Below, in pieces: positions 25,437-33,140 of a DNA stretch of 64,000 nucleotides. A program made the translations under genes and the position numbers. A model generated the notes under the pieces. The model saw only the letters and a program-made list of their open reading frames with translations. It searched no databases and was not told the origin of the DNA. This DNA comes from Mycobacterium sp. JS623. GTDB taxonomy: Bacteria > Actinomycetota > Actinomycetes > Mycobacteriales > Mycobacteriaceae. Every line of letters starts with the position of its first letter. Position 1 is the stretch's first letter. Location of the stretch: the NCBI RefSeq assembly GCF_000328565.1, contig NC_019966.1, positions 1,984,001 to 2,048,000 on the forward strand. Reading direction: 5' to 3'.

Positions 25437-25652
25437 TCAGTGGCACGGGAAGCCGAGGAAGTGGCGGGCGTCATGGACGAATTCGTGCACATGCATGTCG
25501 TTGCCGAACACCGACGTTGCGCCCTGATCGATCCCGATGAAGTAGTACAGGACCAAGCCCAAAAGGGTTGCCCCGACGAGCCATAACGCAGCTTGAGCCG
25601 ATGCGCTGACCGGTTGAACTGCCAGCTTGGGCTGTGTTTCGTACGTGGCCAT
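25437..25652 (-). CDS. cbtB: CbtB, predicted cobalt transporter subunit
   Basis: A 71-residue protein with one transmembrane helix (AALWLVGATLLGLVLYYFIG) and a short His-rich C-terminus, HVHEFVHDARHFLGFPCH, the signature of CbtB. CbtB pairs with the multi-helix CbtA to form a predicted cobalt importer. The GGAGGGAG site lies ten bases before the ATG. A cobalamin riboswitch-like leader precedes it, the usual control of cobalt transport. No cbtA is visible downstream or elsewhere in the window. Confidence 0.88.
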   Translation of the reverse strand: MATYETQPKLAVQPVSASAQAALWLVGATLLGLVLYYFIGIDQGATSVFGNDMHVHEFVHDARHFLGFPCH

Positions 25653-25689
25653 GATGGTGTGACTCCCTCCGGGGATTCAGCGTCCCCAA

Positions 25690-25850
25690 ATGTAGATAAC
25701 GGATGCGGGTGGCTCAGTATCTGACTCGCACACCCACCGGGATGGGCGTGCTCACAGTGGCGCGACCGTTCTGGATTTCCACCAGATTCCTGTCACCACC
25801 CGCCCGCTGACAGTAAGACCGCTGAACACGAAGGTCAATCCGGCACGGCG
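25690..25850 (-). promoter_or_regulatory. Cobalamin (B12) riboswitch-like leader of cbtB
   Basis: The minus strand contains GGAATCTGGTGGAAATCCAG followed by AACGGTCGCGCCACTGTGA. This is the conserved core of cobalamin riboswitches (GGTG-AA-TCC and the B12 box ending GCCACTG). A further conserved AGTCAGATAC lies downstream before the ribosome site. It ends about 40 bases before cbtB. When B12 is present it should turn cbtB expression off. The outer limits are approximate. Confidence 0.78.
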
Positions 25851-26250
25851 GGCCGACCGCGCCAACAACCATGCGTTAAGGTCCGGCCTCCGGCATCTGC
25901 TGCTGGTCGGAGGAAATGCCCCATCGTTGTCCGACGAATCATCAAAGGCGACGAGAACGCTCCACGATAAGACCATTTATCTCTGTCACAGGGGAGCCCA
26001 TTGACCGTGACACCACGTGCGGCATCCGAGAGACGGGCGTCGGCAATAGTTATCAGCGAGCGAGCGGTGCGGCGACGATTGTCGCTTGTTCTCCGCGCCC
26101 TTGAGGCGGTTGACCGCATTGCCTTGTCGTCATGGTTTTGACTGTGGGTGCGAGAGTGATGTCCTCCGTGATTTGGCAAGTGCGCCTGGGCTGTTCCGCG
26201 GCGGTGGGTCGTTGTGGGACGACGGTTACCGGTAAAACGCATTGTGTGCA
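25851..26250. other. Non-coding stretch
   Basis: Several overlapping frames exist on both strands but all are Arg/Thr-rich and without ribosome sites. Part of it may hold the promoter of the riboswitch transcript. No family was recognised. Confidence 0.4.
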
Positions 26251-26282
26251 CCGACCCGTCGGCGACGGCACGAGCGGGTCGG
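26251..26282 (-). terminator. Hairpin downstream of ycnI
   Basis: CCGACCCG and CGGGTCGG form a perfect eight-pair stem with a 16-base loop, about 30 bases after the ycnI stop codon. There is no U-tract, as is usual in mycobacteria, so terminator function is probable but unproven. Confidence 0.45.
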
Positions 26283-26311
26283 TTTCATGACCCCGGTTCA
26301 GTCCTGTGCGG

Positions 26312-26998
26312 TCAGGGGTGTTGCCGTCGGCGGGTGATCACTGTGAGTGCGGTTGCTGCGACGGCAACGACGAGTGCTGCGCCGGCGAGCCAACGTGCAG
26401 TGGTGTCCGGGGTGGTACTCGCCGCTGAGGCCGGCGCTTGTGTTTCGTCTTGGGTGTGCTCGGTTGTGCTGGTCGCTGTGAGTGTCAGTGCGGGCACAGG
26501 GTGTTCGGGTTCCGCGCCGCCCGCCGGTGTCGGCTGGTCCCAGCGAACGACGGTGCCGTCGCTGTAGGTCTGGGTGGCAGGGAAGCTGACGGTGTCGGTG
26601 TTGGGCAGCACGACCGCGACTCGGAACAGCGCGAACTGGTCGGGGCCGACGCCGGCTCCGGGAGCGGCGGTCCAGGTGATGGATCGGACGGTGCCCGCGG
26701 CGATGTCGCGGTCCAGCCGCGCCGTCCAGCCAGTCATTTGTTCGGTAGTCACCGATGTCAGGTTGGGCAGCTGGATCGTCAATTGGGTTGTGGCCGCGCC
26801 GGCGTCGGATTCGTTGGGGACCTGAAAGGTCAGTGTTGCGTCACCGCCACGCTCGGCGTGGTCGGCATCGACGTGGACGTGAGCTGAGGCCGGCGCCGCT
26901 GCGATCAGCGCCGCCGCGCTAAGCGCCGCGCCGGTGAGTAGGAGCTTGGCGGCTCGGATGGTCAACGGTGCTCGGGTGTTGGTGGTGGAGTTCGACAT
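26312..26998 (-). CDS. YcnI-like (DUF1775) copper-binding membrane protein
   Basis: A 228-residue exported protein. The signal peptide ends ...APASA and the mature protein begins with HVHVDAD; the N-terminal His is the copper ligand of YcnI. The DUF1775 domain shows DATLTFQVPNESD, TGWTARLD and TWTAAPGAG. A Thr-rich linker and C-terminal helix (WLAGAALVVAVAATALTVI) anchor it outside. In Bacillus, YcnI binds Cu(II) and lies beside copper genes. Here the next upstream gene is a PepSY-type fragment, which commonly accompanies YcnI in actinobacteria. Confidence 0.88.
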   Translation of the reverse strand: MSNSTTNTRAPLTIRAAKLLLTGAALSAAALIAAAPASAHVHVDADHAERGGDATLTFQVPNESDAGAATTQLTIQLPNLTSVTTEQMTGWTARLDRDIAAGTVRSITWTAAPGAGVGPDQFALFRVAVVLPNTDTVSFPATQTYSDGTVVRWDQPTPAGGAEPEHPVPALTLTATSTTEHTQDETQAPASAASTTPDTTARWLAGAALVVAVAATALTVITRRRQHP

Positions 26999-26999
26999 G

Positions 27000-27240
27000 T
27001 CAGTATGTCTGCCTTTCTACAGGTTTGGTGTGGGTGCGGATGTTCTTGACGACGGAGATGCCTGCTTCGACGAGCAGGAAGGCCAGCAGACTGACCCCGA
27101 ACAGCGGGAGGAACCAGCCGACAGCGATCGCGGCAATCGCGACAGTGATTACCCCTAGCGGGCTGAGTTGGCGCAGCGCGCCACGCAGCGGTGCCCGGCC
27201 CAACGCCCAGCCGGTTCCCTCGGTGGGTCCAGACGGTGGC
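27000..27240 (-). pseudogene. C-terminal fragment of a PepSY-associated membrane protein
   Basis: The frame GTGWALGRAPLRGALRQLS, then AIAAIAVGWFLPLFGVSLLAFLL, matches the last helix and loop of PepSY-TM proteins. An annotated-size start (TTG at 27203) would give only 67 residues. Upstream the frame is not PepSY-like, and the other helices and PepSY domains are missing. It is one base from ycnI, so the original gene was probably cotranscribed with it and lost its 5' part by deletion. Confidence 0.55.
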
Positions 27241-27348
27241 CAAATGTCCCCGTGCCGCAGCGCTTTTGGAAGCGGCCGACACAGTGAGGCGACCCGAGCC
27301 CGGCCCGCCGACGTGGACAGCGGGTCGATGCAGCGGTGATCGGTTGCG

Positions 27349-27891
27349 TTAGTAGGTCAAACCCGCAGCCCACGGGGGGCTGCGGGTGCCTCGACCCGAC
27401 TGGAGCAAGAGTGGTTGCAGGACAGGCGGATTCGCCCAGCGGACCCGTCCGCGCGCAGCAGTGCGGGGGCGAAACACCGAGAAGACGGTTAGCCACGCCA
27501 GCACCGAGGCAAGCACCACATACAGGTGCTCTGCCGCGCCGATCGGCAACGCGCACACCAGCGCCCCCGCCGCATGGGCACCAAGCATCGACGCCGATAG
27601 CAGCGGCCCGATCGGTGGGTGGCAGGCGGCGACAGTCATCGCCAGATGCGCCAACAGCTGGCCCCCCAGCAGCGCGGCGATTAGGTAACCGACCTGCAGG
27701 CCGCGGCGGTCCACGGCGACACTGCTGGCGATCGCGCCGGCCACCGCGCACAACACAATCACCATCGTCAGCGAGGCACCCGTGGGCACCTCACCGCCAG
27801 CCAGACCGTGCGCCGCGGCTGATATCACTGCCGAGCACACGCCGACCAGTGCGCCCCGCCCATAGCGGGCGCGGGTCCTGGCCGTGCTCAT
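27349..27891 (-). CDS. Integral membrane protein, function unknown
   Basis: A 180-residue protein with four or five helices (ALVGVCSAVISAAAHGLAGG, LTMVIVLCAVAGAIASSVAV, VGYLIAALLGGQLLAHLAMTV, HLYVVLASVLAWLTVFSVF). His residues occur in the helices (AAHG, LAHLAMTVAACHPP). It is common in mycobacteria beside DUF1775 and CobW-like genes, which hints at a metal role, but I cannot name a function. A GC-rich hairpin (27361-27387, eleven pairs) overlaps its last codons and may end transcription. Confidence 0.7.
   Translation of the reverse strand: MSTARTRARYGRGALVGVCSAVISAAAHGLAGGEVPTGASLTMVIVLCAVAGAIASSVAVDRRGLQVGYLIAALLGGQLLAHLAMTVAACHPPIGPLLSASMLGAHAAGALVCALPIGAAEHLYVVLASVLAWLTVFSVFRPRTAARGRVRWANPPVLQPLLLQSGRGTRSPPWAAGLTY
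27361..27387 (-). terminator. Strong hairpin at the 3' end of the 27349 gene
   Basis: ACCCGCAGCCC and GGGCTGCGGGT form an eleven-pair stem with a five-base loop, inside the final codons. It lacks a U-tract, so termination is inferred from strength and position. Confidence 0.45.
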
Positions 27892-27977
27892 GCGCGCTAC
27901 GTTACCGCGTTCCTACTACACGGCCTAGTAGAGGCAGGTGGTTGGTATGCGAGCGCGGTGATCACGCAACGTCGATT

Positions 27978-29144
27978 TCATCGCTGCTCTCCATCCTGGG
28001 TGGGCGCGACGTCGGCCGGTTCGGGAACCTGCTCGCACGGATCTTCATGCCAGTCGCCGAACGGATCGTCGTAACCGGCCCAGTCGTCGGGGCGGGACAT
28101 CTCATCGCCGGTGAGCAAGGCGCGCCGCAGTCCGTCGACGATGTCCTCGGGTTGCGCACCGCACACCAGCACGGTGATCGTGACGTGGCGGTCGCCAACG
28201 ACGGGGTCCCAGTCCGCGGCGGCCACCGCGCGACGCTGCGGGTCAGCGTAGGCGAGTTGATTGGAATCCATTGCCGCCAACCACTTTCCGCCGTAGCTAG
28301 TCAACAGCCCGCCTCCTGCGGATTCCACCCACATCACGTCGTCGAACCTGTTCGCCAGCCACAGCCGGCCGCGGGTGCGCACGACGCCGTCCAGCACAAG
28401 GTCTAGCGCAGCGTGCAGCCGGTGCGGGTGAAACGGGCGGCGGGCCGAGAACAACAGCAGGCCGACGTCGCCGGCAGGGTCCAGCGACGGCTGTCCAGCC
28501 AGCAGCGGATCGTGCGGATGGCTGCTTCGCCCACGACGCGCATCGGGCTCCAAGTGACTCAGCGCCATTTCGAGCCAGTCGGTTCCGACGGTGATGCGCG
28601 ACCGGGGCGCCAGGCGCCGCAGCACCGACAGCGTCGTCGGCTCGGGCTCGGTCAGCACGAGCACATCGGCGAACTCAGCCTGGCCGACCACCACTTGCGC
28701 GGTGGTGCGACCGTCGTCGAGCTCGTCATCTCCAAGGGCCTGGCGCAGCCACCTGGGCGTGTCGATGGTCGACACCACCGCGTCGACGCGTACATCGCGC
28801 ACCGCGGGGCCGTCCTCGAAGCCAGCGCCGACGTGGACCCGAACATTGTCGATGGCCCAGCACACCGGTTCGGGTTCCAACCATGGCATCAGGACGACGA
28901 CGATCCTGTCGATGTCGCCGCGCCGGTGCAACCGCCGCAGCAGCACCAGCAAGTCGTCGCGCACCGTACACGCCACACAGCCGTTGGCCATCTCCAGCGG
29001 CCACTGCGAGTTGCCGACGCTGCGCACCACGACCTGCCCGTCGAATCGGTGCCTGACGATCACCGTGCGGGGCTCGTGCCCCAACACCTCGGCGACGGCA
29101 TCGGTATCGCCCTGGCCGCAGACCAGCACTACCGGAGTCCGCAT
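27978..29144 (-). CDS. mrf: CobW-like (COG0523) protein of the Rv0106/Mrf type
   Basis: A 388-residue protein matching Rv0106 of M. tuberculosis along its length (MRTPVVLVCGQGDTD, ANGCVACTVRDDLLVLLRRL, LLFSARRPFHPHRLHAALD, DPFGDWHEDPCEQVPEPAD). It has the metal-binding Cys-x-x-Cys of COG0523 proteins (GCVACTV). The nucleotide P-loop is degenerate (CGQGDTDAVAEVL, no GK[ST]), as in Rv0106 itself. In M. smegmatis the protein of this type encoded with the zinc-free ribosomal proteins was reported as the Mpy recruitment factor for ribosome hibernation; assignment here is by similarity. A Zur-like box lies upstream, shared with rpmB2. Confidence 0.82.
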   Translation of the reverse strand: MRTPVVLVCGQGDTDAVAEVLGHEPRTVIVRHRFDGQVVVRSVGNSQWPLEMANGCVACTVRDDLLVLLRRLHRRGDIDRIVVVLMPWLEPEPVCWAIDNVRVHVGAGFEDGPAVRDVRVDAVVSTIDTPRWLRQALGDDELDDGRTTAQVVVGQAEFADVLVLTEPEPTTLSVLRRLAPRSRITVGTDWLEMALSHLEPDARRGRSSHPHDPLLAGQPSLDPAGDVGLLLFSARRPFHPHRLHAALDLVLDGVVRTRGRLWLANRFDDVMWVESAGGGLLTSYGGKWLAAMDSNQLAYADPQRRAVAAADWDPVVGDRHVTITVLVCGAQPEDIVDGLRRALLTGDEMSRPDDWAGYDDPFGDWHEDPCEQVPEPADVAPTQDGEQR

Positions 29145-29161
29145 TCACCCTCCTGTACTAT

Positions 29162-29182
29162 TGAAAACGATAATCATTAACG
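29162..29182. promoter_or_regulatory. Zur-like box between mrf and rpmB2
   Basis: TGAAAACGATAATCATTAAC plus one base forms an imperfect palindrome with the AA-CGATAATCATT core of Fur/Zur boxes. It lies 18 bases from the mrf start and 26 from the rpmB2 start, so one site can repress both when zinc is plentiful. Confidence 0.72.
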
Positions 29183-29207
29183 TTAGAGCATGATGGATGA
29201 GAGGCAC

Positions 29208-29444
29208 ATGTCCGCGCACTGTCAGGTCACCGGCCGAGGCCCAGGCTTTGGCAACACCGTTTCGCATTCGCACCGACGCACCCGAAGGCGGTGGAATCCC
29301 AACATTCAGACCAAGACGTATGTCCTGCCGTCGGAGGAGCGCCGGATCAAACTCCGGGTCAGCGCCAAAGGGATCAAAGTCATCGACCGTGACGGCATTG
29401 AGGCGGTGGTGGCTCGATTGCGTCGGCGTGGAGAGAGGATCTGA
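29208..29444 (+). CDS. rpmB2: Zinc-independent (C-) ribosomal protein L28
   Basis: A 78-residue L28 ([20 protein letters not shown], then [14 protein letters not shown] and [16 protein letters not shown]). The zinc form has a Cys-x-x-Cys in the N-terminus; here it reads HCQVTG with only one Cys, so it should not bind zinc. The GAGAGG site precedes the ATG at 29208. It begins an operon of alternative ribosomal proteins repressed by Zur. Its TGA overlaps the next ATG (TGATG). Confidence 0.93.
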   Translation: MSAHCQVTGRGPGFGNTVSHSHRRTRRRWNPNIQTKTYVLPSEERRIKLRVSAKGIKVIDRDGIEAVVARLRRRGERI

Positions 29445-29608
29445 TGGCGCGCAACGACATTCGGCCCATCGTGAAGCTGCGGTCAACGGCGGGCACCGGC
29501 TACACCTACGTCACCCGAAAGAATCGGCGAAACGACCCCGACCGGCTGGTGGTGCGCAAGTACGACCCCGTCGTGCGCCGGCACGTCGACTTTCGCGAGG
29601 AGCGCTGA
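29444..29608 (+). CDS. rpmG: Zinc-independent (C-) ribosomal protein L33
   Basis: A 54-residue L33 ([20 protein letters not shown], ending [10 protein letters not shown]). The four zinc cysteines of the C+ form are absent. It overlaps both neighbours at TGATG junctions, so translation of the operon is coupled. Replaces the zinc-bearing L33 in the large subunit under zinc limitation. Confidence 0.92.
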   Translation: MARNDIRPIVKLRSTAGTGYTYVTRKNRRNDPDRLVVRKYDPVVRRHVDFREER

Positions 29609-29913
29609 TGGCCAAGAAATCCAAGATCGCCAAGAACGAACAACGCCGGCAACTGGTGGCACGCCATGCCGAACGGCGGGCCGAATTGAAGGAGATCATC
29701 CGTCGCCCGTCCAGCACGCGCGACGAACGTGCGGCGGCGGTGACTGCGTTGCAACGGCTTCCGCGGGACTCCAGCCCGGTTCGTTTGCGCAATCGCGATG
29801 CGATTGACGGCCGGCCCCGAGGCCATCTACGCAAGTTCGGGCTGTCCCGGGTGAGGGTCCGTGAGCTAGCCCATCGCGGTGAGCTGCCGGGTGTGTCGAA
29901 GGCGAGTTGGTGA
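29608..29913 (+). CDS. rpsN2: Zinc-independent (C-) ribosomal protein S14
   Basis: A 101-residue S14 of the long, zinc-free type: [40 protein letters not shown] and [19 protein letters not shown]. The short zinc S14 has Cys-x-x-Cys pairs, absent here. Start and stop overlap the neighbouring genes at TGATG. Part of the Zur-controlled alternative ribosomal operon. Confidence 0.95.
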   Translation: MAKKSKIAKNEQRRQLVARHAERRAELKEIIRRPSSTRDERAAAVTALQRLPRDSSPVRLRNRDAIDGRPRGHLRKFGLSRVRVRELAHRGELPGVSKASW

Positions 29914-30200
29914 TGAACGTCGCAACCGCACACCGACAGGTGACGGCCTCGAATGGCGTCGAGGTCGACGAAGGCATCCGGGATCTGCTCGAGGCATTGT
30001 GGTCTCGCGGCATAGTGACCGACTTTTCGTGTCAGGGCGGGGACGGTGTGCTTGCCCACATTTGCTTCGCCCGCGCGGTGGATGCTCACCGGTTCGTGGA
30101 GGCTCCAGGCGATTTCTCAATCACGCTCGGCAAATCTCGTGCGTGGGTAGACTTTCCGACACAGCTGATCGGCGAACTCACGCGCCGTTGGAGTATCTGA
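29913..30200 (+). CDS. Unknown protein inside the zinc-free ribosomal operon
   Basis: A 95-residue protein between rpsN2 and rpsR2, overlapping both at TGATG-type junctions. It contains GVEVDEGIRDLLEALWSRGI followed by VTDFSCQGGDGVLAHICFA and a C-terminal DFPTQLIGELTRRW. The TDFSCQGG pattern, with a second Cys ten residues later, resembles small proteins in actinobacterial phages and genomes of unknown function. It is not a ribosomal protein, and M. tuberculosis has none at this place. The operon position predicts expression under zinc starvation. The two cysteines could bind metal. Confidence 0.75.
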   Translation: MNVATAHRQVTASNGVEVDEGIRDLLEALWSRGIVTDFSCQGGDGVLAHICFARAVDAHRFVEAPGDFSITLGKSRAWVDFPTQLIGELTRRWSI

Positions 30201-30455
30201 TGGCCAAGAAGTCTGGGACGCGTCCGGCCGCCACTGCCAGAGCTCAAGCGGCAACAGAAGACTCCGCTCCCGGCCCTCGGCGTCACAATCATCGACTACA
30301 AGGACACGCATCTGCTGCGCACGTTCGTCTCCGAGCGCGGCGAGATCCGGTCGCGACGCGTGACGGGGCTGTCGCCGCGGCAACAACGTCAGGTTGCGAG
30401 AGCGATCAAGAACGCGCGGGAGATGGCGTTGTTGCCGTTCGATGAGACGCGTTAA
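30200..30455 (+). pseudogene. rpsR2: Zinc-independent (C-) ribosomal protein S18, frameshifted
   Basis: The start ATG overlaps the previous stop and begins [16 protein letters not shown], as expected for S18. The conserved S18 body, [20 protein letters not shown], then [14 protein letters not shown] and [16 protein letters not shown], is in the next frame (+1), ending at TAA 30453-30455. The body frame has no start codon before 30361. One base must be missing or extra between about 30235 and 30285. Either the gene is broken, a programmed frameshift operates, or the sequence has an error. As given, a zinc-free S18 is not made from one frame. Confidence 0.8.
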
Positions 30456-30563
30456 CTCGCCTAGGGACCGCAGGCGCGATTTGAGTCGGGTGGTCGCCGG
30501 GCTTGGTGGACTAGATTCGAACCGATTCCGGCGATAGCCACATTGAGAGAACGGAAGAGACCA

Positions 30564-30848
30564 ATGGTTCTGCACGGAGTTTTGGCCAAGGCGGCTACAA
30601 CCGTGGTCACCGGCGCTGTCGGCGTCGCCGCATACGACGCGCTGCGCAAGGCTCTTGGGAAGCTGCCGATCCGTGAAGCGAGCGTGACGGCCGCCGAATG
30701 GACGTTGCGTGGTGCGCGAAAGGCCGAGGAAACTGCGGAGACCGCGCGGCTCAACATCGCCGACGTAATGGCCGAGGCGCGCGAGCGCATCGGCGAGCAG
30801 GTCCCGCCACCCGCGGTTACCGAACCCGAGCACACCCACGAGCACTGA
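30564..30848 (+). CDS. pacL1: PacL1-type (DUF1490) P1B-ATPase partner
   Basis: A 94-residue protein close to Rv3269 of M. tuberculosis: MVLHGVLAKAATTVVTGAVG, LRGARKAEETAETARLNIAD and VMAEARERIGEQ. The membrane segment is at the N-terminus, a helical stalk follows, and the C-terminus carries a His-rich metal motif (EPEHTHEH), as in PacL1 (DIHDHDH-type). PacL1 acts with CtpC in zinc tolerance. The ATG at 30564 has GGAAGAGA upstream. The stop lies four bases before ctpC, as in M. tuberculosis. Confidence 0.88.
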   Translation: MVLHGVLAKAATTVVTGAVGVAAYDALRKALGKLPIREASVTAAEWTLRGARKAEETAETARLNIADVMAEARERIGEQVPPPAVTEPEHTHEH

Positions 30849-30852
30849 TCGC

Positions 30853-33000
30853 GTGGTCGGGCTAAACGTCGTGTCCGATGCTGCGGGCCGGATACGGGTA
30901 CGGGTGCCGTGGCTTCGGTCCGATGCCGTCAGGGCCGTCGCGATCGAGGACGCCGTCGAAACACTGACGGGTGTGCGGGCCGTGCACGCGTATCCGCGTA
31001 CGGCGTCCGTCGTGGTGTGGTACTCACCCCTACGATGCGATACCGCGGCGGTGCTGCAGACGATCTCGGCCGCCGAAGAGGTGCCACGCGCGTTGGTGCC
31101 GGCACGCGATCCACGGTCTGCCGACGTCCGCAACGCCGATGTGGTCCGCATGGCGATCGGCGCTATTGCGCTGGCACTGTTGGGGATTCGTCGCTACGGA
31201 TTCGCCAGGCCGCCATTGCTCGGCCCCACCAGTCGACTGTTCGCCACTGGGGCGACAATCGTAACCGGCTACCCGTTCCTTCGCGGCGCGCTTCGATCGT
31301 TGCGCGGCGGGAAGTCTGCGGGTACCGACATGCTGGTCTCGGCGGCCACGATTGCGAGCCTGGTGCTTCGCGAGAACGTGGTCGCCCTGACCGTGCTGTG
31401 GCTGCTCAATATCGGTGAATACCTTCAAGATCTAACGCTGCGCCGCACCCGGCGGGCCATCACGAACCTGCTGCAGGGCAATCAGGACACGGCGTGGATC
31501 CGGCTCGCCGATGGCACAGAGATTCAGGTTGCCGCGGATGGGTTGCGTGTCGGTGACCACGTCGTGGTGCACGAACAGGTAGCGATCGCCGTTGACGGCG
31601 ACGTAGTTGACGGTGAGGGCATCGTCGACCAGTCCGCGATCACCGGAGAGACACTGCCGATCAGCGTCACCTCGGGGGCTGCCGTGCACGCCGGGTCGGT
31701 GGTCGTCCGCGGCCGGTTGGTCGTGCAAGCGCGTGCGGTGGGCCGACAGACCACGATCGGGCGCATCGTCGCCCGCGTCGAGGAGGCGCAGCAGCACCGC
31801 GCGCCGATCCAAACCGTTGGTGAGAACTTCTCCCGCCGGTTCGTACCGGCCTCGTTTTTGATGTCGGCTGCGACACTGTTGCTGACCGGCGACGTGCGCC
31901 GCGCGATGACGATGCTTCTGGTGGCCTGCCCGTGCGCGGTCGGTCTGGCCACCCCGACGGCGATCAGCGCGGCGATCGGCAACGGGGCACGGCGGGGAAT
32001 CCTGATAAAGGGCGGATCGCATCTGGAGGAGGCAGGCCGGGTCGACGCAGTGGTGTTCGACAAGACCGGTACGCTCACTGTCGGCCGACCGGTGGTGACG
32101 AATATCGTTGCGTTCCACGATGCCTGGCACCCCGAGCAGGTGTTGGCCTACGCCGCCAGCTCGGAGATCCATTCGCGCCATCCGTTGGCCGAGGCGGTCA
32201 TTCGTTCGACTGAGGATCGACACATCGCAATTCCGCCGCACCAAGAATGCGAAGTGCTGGTTGGTCTGGGCATGCGCACGAGGGCCGATGGCCGCACGCT
32301 GCTGCTGGGCAGTCCCTCGCTGCTGCGGCAGGAAAACATCATCGTGACGGAACCGGCCGCAGAATGGGTGACGAAGCTTCAACAACACGCCGAGACACCA
32401 CTCTTGTTGGCGGTGGACGGCATGCTGGTAGGTCTGATCAGCCTGCGCGATGAGCTGCGGCCCGAGTCAAAGTCGGTGCTAGAGGCTTTGCGCGCGAACG
32501 GGGTTCGGCGCATTGTGATGTTGACAGGCGATCATCCCCAGACGGCCGGCGCGGTGGCCGACGAGCTGGGCATCGACGAGTGGCGAGCCGAGGTCATGCC
32601 CGAGGACAAGCTCGATGTCGTGAATGCATTGCGAGATGCTGGCCATGTCGTCGCGATGGTAGGCGACGGCATCAATGATGCGCCGGCCCTCGCGGCCGCT
32701 GATATCGGCATCGCAATGGGCCTGGGTGGAACGGATGTCGCGGTCGAGACGGCCGATGTGGCGCTGGCCAGCGACGATTTGCGTCGCCTGCTCGACGTTC
32801 GGGCGCTTGGCGGGCGCGCCGTCGATGTCATCCAGCAGAACTATGCAATGTCCATCGCGGTCAACGCGTTTGGACTCCTGCTCGGCGCAGGGGGTGCGCT
32901 CTCACCGGTGCTGGCCGCGATCCTGCACAACGCCTCATCTGTCGCGGTGGTGGCAAACAGCTCCAGGTTGATCCGCTATGAGCTCGCGACGCGGTCTTAG
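30853..33000 (+). CDS. ctpC: P1B-type metal-transporting ATPase CtpC
   Basis: A 715-residue P-type ATPase matching Rv3270 nearly throughout. It has the N-terminal VVSDAAGRIRVRVPW domain, actuator motif ITGETLP, membrane metal site VACPCAVGL, phosphorylation site DKTGT, SEIHSRHPLAEA (His-Pro motif), MLTGDHP, GDGINDAPAL and the last-helix NASSVAVVANSSRLI. CtpC exports Zn(II) (and has been linked to Mn(II)) and works with PacL1. GTG start. No metal-binding Cys-x-x-Cys domain at the N-terminus, as in CtpC. It lies next to zinc-uptake and zinc-sparing genes, so this region covers both excess and lack of zinc. Confidence 0.94.
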   Translation: MVGLNVVSDAAGRIRVRVPWLRSDAVRAVAIEDAVETLTGVRAVHAYPRTASVVVWYSPLRCDTAAVLQTISAAEEVPRALVPARDPRSADVRNADVVRMAIGAIALALLGIRRYGFARPPLLGPTSRLFATGATIVTGYPFLRGALRSLRGGKSAGTDMLVSAATIASLVLRENVVALTVLWLLNIGEYLQDLTLRRTRRAITNLLQGNQDTAWIRLADGTEIQVAADGLRVGDHVVVHEQVAIAVDGDVVDGEGIVDQSAITGETLPISVTSGAAVHAGSVVVRGRLVVQARAVGRQTTIGRIVARVEEAQQHRAPIQTVGENFSRRFVPASFLMSAATLLLTGDVRRAMTMLLVACPCAVGLATPTAISAAIGNGARRGILIKGGSHLEEAGRVDAVVFDKTGTLTVGRPVVTNIVAFHDAWHPEQVLAYAASSEIHSRHPLAEAVIRSTEDRHIAIPPHQECEVLVGLGMRTRADGRTLLLGSPSLLRQENIIVTEPAAEWVTKLQQHAETPLLLAVDGMLVGLISLRDELRPESKSVLEALRANGVRRIVMLTGDHPQTAGAVADELGIDEWRAEVMPEDKLDVVNALRDAGHVVAMVGDGINDAPALAAADIGIAMGLGGTDVAVETADVALASDDLRRLLDVRALGGRAVDVIQQNYAMSIAVNAFGLLLGAGGALSPVLAAILHNASSVAVVANSSRLIRYELATRS

Positions 33001-33140
33001 ACGAACGGTTTGAGTTCGACGCCGTCGGCAGCGGCGACTCGGCCCGCGGTGAGCATCGACACCCGCACCGGGCGGCGTGATCAACAGCGGCATCATCAGC
33101 AGCGGGCAGGTCCGGTTCACGCGCTCGTCTGGGGCTTGAG

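Noticed and set aside
25835..26251. 138-codon minus-strand frame upstream of the riboswitch
   Set aside because: Arg/Thr/His-rich, no ribosome site, no family; overlapping frames look equally random.
27336..28406. 356-codon plus-strand frame
   Set aside because: It crosses two well-supported minus-strand genes and has a Pro/Arg/Ala composition typical of shadow frames.
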